DNA of 6,795 nucleotides from Pseudomonadota bacterium (GTDB lineage Bacteria; Pseudomonadota; Gammaproteobacteria; Xanthomonadales; Rhodanobacteraceae): the NCBI GenBank assembly GCA_021787175.1, contig JAJYMF010000113.1, forward strand, positions 1 to 6,795, in the 5' to 3' direction. The position numbers and the translations under genes are program-made. The notes beneath the pieces were generated by a model. It did no database searches. It saw nothing but the letters and a program-made list of their open reading frames with translations, and was not told the DNA's origin. Below are positions 1-5,825 of this stretch, piece by piece; the first letter of the stretch is position 1; each line of letters starts with the position of its first letter.

Positions 1-681
1 GCGCACTGTGTCGGCGGCCTCCCCATCAACCGCGTGCAGCACGACCTCGTCACCCCGCGGGGCGACGCGGATTCGGCCCGGCCCGCCAAGGCACGCCGGC
101 AGCTCGCCGCCGCGCGCGCCGCGCTGCCCGACGAATATCAGCGCAGTGCCGCGGGCCTGGACTTCACGCGCCTGCCGGACGGGGATGTCTACGCGCCGCA
201 GGCGGGTTTTGTCGACGGCTTTCCGGTCGGCCGCGATCCGCGCACGAACACGGCCTGGCTGCTGCACTGCTATGGCATGGTCGGCGTCGGCCGCGACAAC
301 CCGCCCGACAGCGGCAGCGGCGCCGAGCTCTACGCGGTGATCGGCCAGTCGCCGCGCCAGCTCGATCGCAACATCGCCGTGGTCGGGCGCGTGATCCAGG
401 GCATGCATCTGCTGGCGGCGCTGCCGCGCGGCAACGGCGATCTGGGTTTCTATCGTGACCCCGCCCACCGCACGCGCATCCTCGGCGTGCGCCTCGCCAG
501 CGAGTTGCCTCCGGCCCAGCGCCCGCACCTCGAAACGCTGCGCACCGGCACGGCCACCTTCGCGGCGCTGATCGAGGCGCGCCGCGACCGCAGCGAATCG
601 TGGTTCGTGCGCCCGGCCGGCCGGATCAGCGTCTGCAACGTACCGCTGCCGGTGCGCGCGATGCCTGCGGCGATGCGATGA
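1..681 (+). CDS. Cyclophilin-type peptidylprolyl isomerase, 3' part
   Basis: This is the C-terminal 226 residues of a gene that begins left of the window; the frame is open from base 1 to TGA at 679-681, so the GTG at 34 is not the start. The cyclophilin fold is recognised from the block HCYGMVGVGRDNPPDSGSG at about residues 88-106, matching the family's 'GMVSMA...NSGGSQFFI' strand. It is followed by LDRNIAVVGRVIQGMHLL, matching the 'LDG.YTVFGRVVEGMDVV' strand. A C-terminal extension of about 70 residues contains RNR-like and CNVPLPVR motifs that I associate with xanthomonad homologues of this protein. Cyclophilins catalyse cis-trans isomerisation of Xaa-Pro bonds. Several catalytic residues of canonical cyclophilins lie outside the visible part or differ, so activity is uncertain. 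Cellular location cannot be judged because the N-terminus is missing. It is followed by a 123-base gap before the next gene, so an operon is not evident. Confidence 0.85.
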   Translation, partial: AHCVGGLPINRVQHDLVTPRGDADSARPAKARRQLAAARAALPDEYQRSAAGLDFTRLPDGDVYAPQAGFVDGFPVGRDPRTNTAWLLHCYGMVGVGRDNPPDSGSGAELYAVIGQSPRQLDRNIAVVGRVIQGMHLLAALPRGNGDLGFYRDPAHRTRILGVRLASELPPAQRPHLETLRTGTATFAALIEARRDRSESWFVRPAGRISVCNVPLPVRAMPAAMR

Positions 682-690
682 TCGGACGGC

Positions 691-720
691 ATCCGGGCCT
701 GCCCGCCGGGCCGGCCGGAT
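691..720 (+). terminator. Weak GC-rich stem-loop after the isomerase gene
   Basis: Ten bases after the stop codon, the arm ATCCGGGCC (691-699) pairs with GGCCGGAT (713-720), leaving one bulged G and a 13-base loop. No T-run follows, so it is not a standard intrinsic terminator. It may be a Rho-dependent or RNA-stabilising hairpin. The rest of the 682-804 gap shows no convincing promoter. Confidence 0.3.
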
Positions 721-804
721 ACGGTCACACGCCACCTTTCGCGAGTCATCATCACACCCGAACTCGACGTCCTTGAAACAGGCCACCGCCCGCCGACCGC
801 CTGA

Positions 805-3642
805 ATGACGATGCATCCGCCCCAGCCTCCGCCCGACGGCGCCGAGCGTCTTTACGCGGCGCTCGCCGACATCGGCGACCTGGTGGCCGCGATGCCGCCG
901 CTCCCCGAGCTGTACGCGGAGACCGTGCGTATCCTGGAACGCCACGTCGGAGCATGGCTGGTGATCGTCGGCGAGATCGATCACGCCACCGGCCTGATGC
1001 ACCGCCGCGCGCCGGATCCGCCGCCGCCCGGCCAGGAGGACATCTATCCCGCGACGGTGCCGATCCACATCGCCCGGCCGTCCTTCTGGCAGGGCCACAT
1101 CGACGTCGAGCCGAACCTCGTCGACGCGCCCGGTCGCGAAGCGCTGCGACCGGCCTATGCCCGTTACGGCATCCGGGCGGCCGCGGCCGTGCCGATCATG
1201 CGTTTCGGCCAGGCGCATGCGGTCCTGATCCTGCGCTCGCGCGATCCGTCGTTCTTCTCGCCGCCGCTGCTCAAGCTGCTCGACCGCGCCGCCGCAAGCC
1301 TGGGGCGTGCGCTCGAAGGCGAGTTCCAGAGGACCGCGCTCAGGCGCGCCACGCGCGAAGCCGAGCGCCTCGAACGCGCCGAGCGGCTGTTGAGCGAAAC
1401 GCTCAAGATCGCGATTCACGCCGACACCGAAGAAAGACTCTTCCGCGACGCCTGCAACGTCGTGGTCGAAACCGGCGGCTACGCGATCTGCTGGACGGGC
1501 GCGCTGCAGGCGGACACCGCGCGCAGCCTGCATGTGATGGCGCACGCGGGCCGGGCCGAGGCGCACTACCGCACGATCCGGATTCGCCTGGCCGAACCCG
1601 CCTTCGCCAGCAGCGTGTCCGCCAGCGCGATCGACACCGGCACGCCGCAGTTGCGCTGGCCCCGGCAGGGGGGCGATGAGCCCTGGGCGAGCGATGCGCG
1701 GACGTTCGGCCTCGGCTCCATTCTGGGTCTGCCGCTGCGCGTCGCCGAGCAGATCGAAGGTGTCCTCGTGGTCGGCGCCGAGGACGAGGGCGCCTTCACC
1801 GACGCCGAGGTGCGCGTCTTCGGCGAGATCGCCCAGGAGCTCGGTCTGGGCTGGGAGCGGCTGCGCTCGCGCGCGGCGCGCGAGACCGCGGAAAGAACCT
1901 TGCACAGAAGCCTGCGGCAATTCCAGGCAATCGTGTCCAATCAATACGCGGCCACGCTGGTCGTGACCGCCGATGGCCGGGTCCAGTTCGCCAATGCGAC
2001 GTTCTGCCGGCTGTTCGGCATCGATGCGGCCCCGGAGCAGCTGCTCGGGACGGGCGCGGCCGACATCATCGAGCGGATCCGCCCCGTCTACGCCGATCCC
2101 GAACGGGAGGTACACCGCATCCGCGAGATTCTCGAACACGGGGAATCCGTGCAGGGCGAAGAGGTGGCCATCCGCGGCGGCAGGACCTACCTGCGCGACT
2201 TCGTGCCGATCGCGATCGACGGCCAGCCGCAGAGCCGGATGTGGCAGCACATCGACATCACCGAGCGCAAGGTCCAGGCGGCGCAGATCGAGCGCCTCGC
2301 CTATTACGACACGCTGACCGACCTGCCCAACCGCCGCCTGTTCTTCGAACTGCTGGAGCGCGCCCGCAGCCTGGCCCGGCGCCATCAGGACTCCATCGCG
2401 GTCGGAGTGCTCGACCTCGACGGCTTCAAGGGCGTCAACGACCGTCACGGCCATGCGGCCGGCGACGCGGTGCTGCGCGAGTCCGCACGGCGCATTTCGA
2501 CCGCGCTGCGGGAAGGGGACGTCGCGGCGCGACTCGGCGGCGACGAGTTCGCGCTGCTGCTGATCGACATCGATGACGCGGAGCAGGTCCGCGGCGTGAG
2601 CCGGCGCATGCTCGAAGCGCTGCGCCGTCCCGTCCCCTGGCAGGGCGAGCACGTGCTCCTCTCGGCCAGCGTCGGCTGGACGCTGTATCCGCACGACGAA
2701 GTGCCCGCCGAGGTGCTGCCGCGACACGCCGACCTCGCGATGTATGCGGCCAAGCAGGCGGGGCGCGATCGCGACCGGTTCTACTCGGAGGACATGGAAA
2801 CGATGGGCTCCGAGCAGCAGGCCCTGCGCGAGCGGATGGCCGCGGCGCTGGCGGGCGATCGCCTGGTGCTGCTGTTCCAGCCCATCGTCGCCATCGACGA
2901 GGATCCGGCGGCATGCCGGGTCACCGGACTCGAGGCGCTGCTGCGGCTGCAGGACGATGCGCGCGGGCTGCTGCCGCCCTCGGCGTTCCACTCCGTGCTC
3001 GATGATGCGGCGCTGGCGCGGCCGATCGGCCAGCGCGTGCTGCAGCTGGCCCTGCAGGCCAGCGCGCAGCTCGGCGCCCAGGGCGTGCATCTGCCGATTT
3101 CCGTCAACATCAGTTCGCGGCACCTGCTGCATCCCGAGTTCATCGGCGATGTCGAGAGCGCCCTGGCCGCGCATCCCGCCGTGGACGCCGGCCGGCTGGG
3201 TCTCGAGATCACCGAGACCGGCCCATCGCTCGATCGCGCCCAGGCGCGGCGGGTGATCGAGGAATGTCGCACGCGCGGCGTGCTCGTCAGCCTCGACGAC
3301 TTCGGCACCGGCAACTCGTCGCTCAGCCACATCCAGCAGCTGGAGGTGGCCACGCTGAAGATGGATCAGAGCTTCGTGCGCGACCTGCTCGCCGGATCGC
3401 GCAACCTGGCGATCGCCGCCGGCATCATCACCACGGCGCAGATGCTCGGAGTGACCCTGATCGCCGAGGGCGTCGAGACGGAAGCCCAGGGCGTGGCGCT
3501 GCTCTCCCAGGGCTGCCGGCAGCTGCAGGGCTATGCGGTCGCAAGACCGATGGCGGCGGCCGACATCGCGGCGTGGGTGCGCGGCTGGGTTCCGTTCGCC
3601 TCCTGGCCTGCCGCATTCGGATCGAGCCGGCAGCGGTCGTAA
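805..3642 (+). CDS. GAF-GAF-PAS-GGDEF-EAL c-di-GMP cyclase/phosphodiesterase
   Basis: A 945-residue cytoplasmic signalling protein with no membrane segment. Domains in order: GAF about 15-170; a charged helical linker rich in Arg and Glu (170-200); a second GAF about 200-355; PAS about 368-487 ending in the typical DITERK; GGDEF about 490-660; EAL about 670-930. The cyclase domain has YDTLTDLPNR (501-510), metal-site LDLDGFK (536-542), an intact GGDEF (578-582) and an inhibitory RxxD site (Arg569, Asp572) five residues before it. The phosphodiesterase domain has EALLR (710-714), Asn768, Glu801, DDFGTG (831-836), Lys852, Glu888, Glu891 and QGY (908-910). Both halves therefore look catalytically competent: synthesis of c-di-GMP from GTP, and hydrolysis to pGpG. 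GAF and PAS domains probably bind ligands that decide the balance; which ligands cannot be read. ATG at 805 has a second ATG at 811 and no clear Shine-Dalgarno, so either may be used. Confidence 0.95.
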   Translation: MTMHPPQPPPDGAERLYAALADIGDLVAAMPPLPELYAETVRILERHVGAWLVIVGEIDHATGLMHRRAPDPPPPGQEDIYPATVPIHIARPSFWQGHIDVEPNLVDAPGREALRPAYARYGIRAAAAVPIMRFGQAHAVLILRSRDPSFFSPPLLKLLDRAAASLGRALEGEFQRTALRRATREAERLERAERLLSETLKIAIHADTEERLFRDACNVVVETGGYAICWTGALQADTARSLHVMAHAGRAEAHYRTIRIRLAEPAFASSVSASAIDTGTPQLRWPRQGGDEPWASDARTFGLGSILGLPLRVAEQIEGVLVVGAEDEGAFTDAEVRVFGEIAQELGLGWERLRSRAARETAERTLHRSLRQFQAIVSNQYAATLVVTADGRVQFANATFCRLFGIDAAPEQLLGTGAADIIERIRPVYADPEREVHRIREILEHGESVQGEEVAIRGGRTYLRDFVPIAIDGQPQSRMWQHIDITERKVQAAQIERLAYYDTLTDLPNRRLFFELLERARSLARRHQDSIAVGVLDLDGFKGVNDRHGHAAGDAVLRESARRISTALREGDVAARLGGDEFALLLIDIDDAEQVRGVSRRMLEALRRPVPWQGEHVLLSASVGWTLYPHDEVPAEVLPRHADLAMYAAKQAGRDRDRFYSEDMETMGSEQQALRERMAAALAGDRLVLLFQPIVAIDEDPAACRVTGLEALLRLQDDARGLLPPSAFHSVLDDAALARPIGQRVLQLALQASAQLGAQGVHLPISVNISSRHLLHPEFIGDVESALAAHPAVDAGRLGLEITETGPSLDRAQARRVIEECRTRGVLVSLDDFGTGNSSLSHIQQLEVATLKMDQSFVRDLLAGSRNLAIAAGIITTAQMLGVTLIAEGVETEAQGVALLSQGCRQLQGYAVARPMAAADIAAWVRGWVPFASWPAAFGSSRQRS

Positions 3643-3672
3643 ACCGGCCCCGCCAAGTTTCGCGGCAAAGTC

Positions 3673-3710
3673 GTTGCGGTCCGCAACCTTCCGCTGCGGT
3701 CCGCGGTCCG
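3673..3710. repeat. Perfect dyad plus direct repeat between genes
   Basis: GTTGCGGTCCGCAAC (3673-3687) is a perfect 15-base odd palindrome with 7-bp arms. Its core TGCGGTCCGC (3675-3684) is repeated directly at 3695-3704, exactly 20 bases later, and GCGGTCCG overlaps on to 3710. The spacing of about two helical turns, just 40-80 bases before the Sel1-repeat gene, would suit a tandem operator. It also lies only 30 bases after the GGDEF-EAL stop, so a hairpin in the 3' untranslated region is the alternative. No T-run follows. Confidence 0.45.
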
Positions 3711-3750
3711 AGTATCGTTGCGCCCCTTGTCTTGCCAGGCCATCCCTGAA

Positions 3751-4605
3751 ATGCGCCCCCTTCGCCGCCCACGTCGGCTGCTCTGCGCCGCAGGCTTGAT
3801 CGCCGTCATCACCCTGCCGGTCGCGGCACATGCTGCCGCGCCGGCGTGCGCGACCGGCGTCGAGCCGGTGTATGCGTCCACGTTCGCAGCGGTCCGTGCG
3901 GCGCCCGCGCACGGCCCGTCCGATACCCGCGCCCTGCTCGACCTGTACGGCATCGGTCACGGCGTGATGCAGCTCTACGGGCACGCGGCAACGTGGGCGA
4001 GCGTGCACTGGATCGCGCTGCGCGCCGAGCGCGGAAGCCCCGCCGCTCAGCATCAGCTCGGCGTGATGTACGCGCAGGGTCTGGGCGTGGCGCAGGACGA
4101 CGCCAAGGCGGTGCAGTGGTTCGACCGCGCCGCGCTGCAGGACGACATCGCGGCCGAGAACGACCTCGGCGTGATGTACGCGCAGGGGCGTGGGGTGCCG
4201 CAGAGCTACGGCAAGGCCGAAGCGTGGTTTGCCGCCGCCGCCCGCTCCTTCGCGCCGGCGCAGTTCAATCTCGGCGTGACCTTCGAGTTCGGTCGCGGCG
4301 TGCCGACCGACCCGGCGCGCGCATTGGCCTGGTACCTCCGCGCCGCCGAGCAGGGATTCGTTCCTGCACAGCGGACGCTGGGCGCGCTGTATGCGGGCGG
4401 TCACGGCATGGTGCGGGACGCCGTCGCCGCCTACACCTGGGACGCGCTCGCCAAGGCCGCGTCGCGGCCGCAAGGCGCGGGATCCGCCTGCGCCGACCGG
4501 GCGATGACGGCGCTGGGCGCGACCATGACCCCGACCCAGCTGGCCGCGGCGCAGCGCGACGCCGAGGCCTGGTGGCGCAAGCACCACGCGACGCGGTTGT
4601 ACTGA
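3751..4605 (+). CDS. Secreted Sel1-repeat (TPR-like) protein
   Basis: A 284-residue protein. I place the start at ATG 3751, not the in-frame TTG at 3718, because 3751 gives a clean Sec signal peptide: an Arg-rich n-region, a hydrophobic core (about residues 10-24) and a cleavage site AHA near residue 28. Four Sel1-type helical repeats follow: about 93-128, 129-165, 166-200 and 201-236. Each carries the AxxxLGxxYxxGxGVxxDxxxAxxWxxxAA pattern; the third and fourth are less regular. Two cysteines outside the signal peptide (33 and 247) could form a periplasmic disulfide. Sel1 repeats are protein-interaction scaffolds and catalyse nothing themselves; the partner is unknown. The gene stands 108 bases after the GGDEF-EAL gene on the same strand, so functional pairing with c-di-GMP signalling is possible but unproven. 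No good Shine-Dalgarno is visible. Confidence 0.85.
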   Translation: MRPLRRPRRLLCAAGLIAVITLPVAAHAAAPACATGVEPVYASTFAAVRAAPAHGPSDTRALLDLYGIGHGVMQLYGHAATWASVHWIALRAERGSPAAQHQLGVMYAQGLGVAQDDAKAVQWFDRAALQDDIAAENDLGVMYAQGRGVPQSYGKAEAWFAAAARSFAPAQFNLGVTFEFGRGVPTDPARALAWYLRAAEQGFVPAQRTLGALYAGGHGMVRDAVAAYTWDALAKAASRPQGAGSACADRAMTALGATMTPTQLAAAQRDAEAWWRKHHATRLY

Positions 4606-4674
4606 GCCCGACGCGTCGAGGACGCTGCAGTCGGCATCGGGACAGTCTGTGGGGACTTCCGTTGGCGTCCTAGG

Positions 4675-4725
4675 CCCTTCGACGGAACTCAGGACAGGCG
4701 TCGCGAAGCGAAGTCGAACGAAAGG
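4675..4725. repeat. REP-like intergenic palindromic repeat
   Basis: The segment starts CCCTTCGACGGAACTCAGGA and ends GTCGAACGAAAGG. TTCGAC near its left end pairs with GTCGAA at 4713-4718, and it has an internal TCGCGA palindrome. The 'CCTTCGAC...CTCAGGACAGG...GTCGAA' pattern resembles dispersed intergenic repeats I remember from several high-GC proteobacteria; this has not been checked here. It lies between two converging genes (stops at 4605 and 4730), where it could end transcription from both sides. The rest of 4606-4729 shows nothing else convincing. Confidence 0.5.
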
Positions 4726-4729
4726 TTCT

Positions 4730-5008
4730 CTACGGACTGGATGAAGAGCGCTTCCGGGCGTGAACCGGCTTGGCGCCGGACTCGGCAATGACCTGCCGCA
4801 GAAACTCGATGCCTTCCTCCTCGGGAAAGAAGGCGATCACGTCTGCCACCGTCCACCCGTAGCGCTCGCGCAGGGCCAGGAACTCCACCTTCGCCCGTGC
4901 CTTCACGGCGTCTTTGGAGTTCGCCTCGGACGGGCGCTGCTGGGCCTTGCGATCGAGCGCCGCAAGCTCTTCCTGGAAACGTCGAAACGCGTCGCTGGGG
5001 ACTGCCAT
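4730..5008 (-). CDS. Small unrecognised helical protein, 92 residues
   Basis: I do not recognise this gene. From ATG at 5008 it encodes 92 residues: a charged N-terminal helix (FRRFQEELAALDRKAQQRP), a linker, then KARAKVEFLALRERYGWTVADVIAFF, an acidic stretch, and a basic, serine-rich tail (ARKRSSSSP). The 'helix, then (Y/H)GWTxxDVxxFF' arrangement faintly recalls the central part of H-NS-type proteins, but the H-NS DNA-binding motif is absent, so I do not call it that. The frame extends further upstream, but the extra 46 residues would be Arg/Pro/Ser-rich and low in helix propensity. A GATAAT promoter element lies 35-40 bases before 5008, which supports this start. No Shine-Dalgarno is visible. 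It is co-directional with the neighbouring integron cassette but lies outside its boundaries. Confidence 0.6.
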   Translation of the reverse strand: MAVPSDAFRRFQEELAALDRKAQQRPSEANSKDAVKARAKVEFLALRERYGWTVADVIAFFPEEEGIEFLRQVIAESGAKPVHARKRSSSSP

Positions 5009-5042
5009 GGGGTGACGGGGCTGGCTGTGGTGATCGGTCGCT

Positions 5043-5048
5043 ATTATC
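5043..5048 (-). promoter_or_regulatory. Possible -10 element of the 92-residue gene
   Basis: On the - strand this reads GATAAT, five of six matches to TATAAT, in otherwise GC-rich surroundings. Transcription from it would start near 5036, about 28 bases before the ATG at 5008. The best -35 candidate (CAGACA, 19 bases upstream) is weak. Confidence 0.35.
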
Positions 5049-5062
5049 GCACGCGGGCGCAG

Positions 5063-5098
5063 GGCGCTGTCTGAAGCGCCGCGCGATGCGACCATCGC
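5063..5098. repeat. Two tandem perfect hairpins
   Basis: GGCGCT (5063-5068) pairs with AGCGCC (5075-5080) around a 6-base loop. GCGATG (5083-5088) pairs with CATCGC (5093-5098) around a 4-base loop. They lie just upstream of the possible promoter of the 92-residue gene. Neither is followed by a T-run on either strand. Function unknown. Confidence 0.4.
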
Positions 5099-5116
5099 AA
5101 AGCCGGAGTGCTGATT

Positions 5117-5140
5117 GGCTGCATCCGGCCCGGGGCAGCC
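5117..5140. repeat. Hairpin abutting the attC site
   Basis: GGCTGC (5117-5122) pairs with GCAGCC (5135-5140), with further CCGG pairing possible inside the loop. It touches the R' box of the attC directly. A transcript leaving the cassette on the - strand would fold it first, so it may act as a weak terminator or 3' end stabiliser, though no T-run follows. Confidence 0.35.
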
Positions 5141-5200
5141 GCTCAACGCCAGAATTAAGCCGAGCCGCGAAGCGGCTTCGGCTTGAGTGAATTGCTAGGG
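5141..5200 (-). other. attC: attC recombination site (59-base element)
   Basis: On the - strand, a 60-bp site. R'' is now CCCTAGC (5200-5194), then AATTC, then a stem AAGCCG-A-AGCCGC / GCGGCTCGGCTT closed by a TTC loop, then AATTCTGGC, then R' GTTGAGC (5147-5141), which fits GTTRRRY. The single unpaired A in the stem matches the extrahelical base that directs integrase to the folded bottom strand, here the window's + strand. Layout and length closely match the aadA-type attC of class 1 integrons as I remember it. The R'' box is degraded because an element inserted within it; the ancestral box was GCCTAAC, split between 5194 and 5351-5356. The stop codon of the acetyltransferase (TAA at 5157-5155) lies inside the site, as is common for cassette genes. 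Confidence 0.88.
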
Positions 5201-5820
5201 AAGGTCTGAACAAGTTCAGACCTTCCCCAAGCCATGGATGGCTTGTCGCGCATCGAGCACGCAGGTGTTTGATCCGACGTAGCCGAGTCCGGACCTGCGC
5301 CGGACTCGGCGCCCTCTGACAAGTCCAGGATGGACTTGTTCAGAGGTTCCTTAGGCACCACCCGCTTGGACATCGGAATGCTAGCCAGATCAACGCCCGA
5401 TGCAAGTTGGATTGATGCTTTACCCCCGCAGACACAATAGCCGTGCTTGGCATAAAAAGTCTTTGCGGACAGTGATGAGTCCAAGCACAGAACATCAATG
5501 CCAGCTCCGACTGCGACCTGCTCCAAATGATGGAGCAGTACAGCTGCAATGCCCTTACCGCGTGCCTCTGGCGCCAAGAACAGAGCGTCTAGCTTGGACT
5601 GCTCGATGCGAACACAGCCAAAGCCCAGGCTTGCGCGCTCTTCAACCATCCAAAACGAAGCTTCGTTGATGCTTTGCAAATAGCGCTCGTCGCTGTTGCC
5701 GGAAAGCCAAGCCGCGATTACGTTTGCTGGATAGTCGAACGAACAGACTTGGCGAATTGCTGCCTGATGGATGCGGCGAATATCATGAATATCACTCTCA
5801 ACTGCTTTGCGAATGCGCAT
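5155..5820 (-). CDS. GNAT N-acetyltransferase with insertion-derived C-terminal tail
   Basis: A 221-residue protein. Residues 1-156 form a complete GNAT fold: N-terminal strand and helices (MRIRKAVESDIHDIRRIHQA), motif A LFLAPEARGKGIA at 80-92 with the acetyl-CoA pyrophosphate loop Arg87-Gly-Lys-Gly90-Ile-Ala92, and motif B with FYAKHGY (122-128). It should transfer acetyl from acetyl-CoA to an amine; the substrate is unknown. Residues 157-209 are encoded by a 152-bp inserted element and look non-globular. Residues 210-221 (NSLKPKPLRGSA) are read from the attC, a tail typical of cassette proteins. Without the insertion the protein would end VVPNNSLKPKPLRGSA; the net gain is exactly 52 codons. 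ATG 5820 is preceded only by the core site and ACCAC, with no Shine-Dalgarno, so translation may depend on the upstream 13-codon ORF. Acquired horizontally as a cassette. Confidence 0.88.
   Translation of the reverse strand: MRIRKAVESDIHDIRRIHQAAIRQVCSFDYPANVIAAWLSGNSDERYLQSINEASFWMVEERASLGFGCVRIEQSKLDALFLAPEARGKGIAAVLLHHLEQVAVGAGIDVLCLDSSLSAKTFYAKHGYCVCGGKASIQLASGVDLASIPMSKRVVPKEPLNKSILDLSEGAESGAGPDSATSDQTPACSMRDKPSMAWGRSELVQTFPSNSLKPKPLRGSA
5198..5227. repeat. Hairpin A, 14-bp perfect inverted repeat
   Basis: GGGAAGGTCTGAAC (5198-5211) and GTTCAGACCTTCCC (5214-5227) are exact complements separated by AA. The left arm is the left terminal repeat, and its first base overlaps the remnant R'' box. 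Confidence 0.85.
5199..5215 (+). repeat. Left terminal inverted repeat, with CTAG flank
   Basis: GGAAGGTCTGAACAAGT. It pairs with the right repeat at 15 of 17 positions; mismatches are the GG at positions 5-6. The flanking candidate duplication is CTAG at 5195-5198. Confidence 0.7.
5228..5245. repeat. Hairpin B, 8-bp perfect inverted repeat
   Basis: CAAGCCAT (5228-5235) and ATGGCTTG (5238-5245) separated by GG. It follows hairpin A with no gap. On the - strand its loop reads CCATCC, a string also present in the loop region of hairpin D. Confidence 0.75.
5282..5310. repeat. Hairpin C, 11-bp perfect inverted repeat
   Basis: GCCGAGTCCGG (5282-5292) and CCGGACTCGGC (5300-5310) around a 7-base loop. 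A linker of 36 bases (5246-5281) without strong structure separates it from hairpin B. Confidence 0.85.
5313..5346. repeat. Hairpin D, 14-bp stem with one bulge
   Basis: CCTCTGACAAGTCC (5313-5326) pairs with GGACTTGT plus CAGAGG (5332-5346), with T5340 bulged and AGGAT as the loop. The right arm contains most of the right terminal repeat, mirroring the arrangement of hairpin A at the other end. Confidence 0.8.
5334..5350 (-). repeat. Right terminal inverted repeat, with TTAG flank
   Basis: On the - strand GGAACCTCTGAACAAGT, inverted relative to the left repeat. The flanking candidate duplication is TTAG at 5351-5354, which is also part of the original attC R'' box. Confidence 0.7.
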
Positions 5821-5825
5821 GTGGT

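Larger units (their letters stand above)
5199..5350. mobile_element. 152-bp MITE-like element inserted in attC R'' box
   Basis: Bounded by 17-bp inverted repeats (5199-5215 and 5334-5350), identical at 15 of 17 positions. Flanks are CTAG (5195-5198) and TTAG (5351-5354), a candidate 4-base target duplication with one mismatch, or a perfect TAG duplication. Deleting 5195-5350 joins ATTG to TTAGGC and recreates a canonical R'' box, which independently shows that this is an insertion. The interior is non-coding in origin and holds four hairpins, so it is a non-autonomous element needing a transposase elsewhere. I do not recognise the family. The layout, terminal inverted repeats each folding into its own hairpin, resembles MITEs and REP doublets. 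It is too short, and lacks a recognisable domain V, to be a group IIC-attC intron. Confidence 0.72.

Noticed and set aside
3718..3750. TTG start adding 11 residues to the Sel1-repeat protein
   Set aside because: The added residues would push the Arg-rich region and signal peptide inward; ATG 3751 gives a standard signal peptide.
5117..5140. Intrinsic terminator after the cassette
   Set aside because: The stem is plausible but no T-run follows on either strand; kept only as a hairpin.
4689..5213. A 174-codon open frame on the - strand across the 92-residue gene and the cassette edge
   Set aside because: It overlaps the better-supported 92-residue gene in another frame, is Arg/Ser/Gly-rich, and crosses both attC and the REP-like repeat.
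5199..5350. Group IIC-attC intron at the attC
   Set aside because: Only 152 bp, no reverse transcriptase, no recognisable domain V, and inverted-repeat ends that introns do not have.
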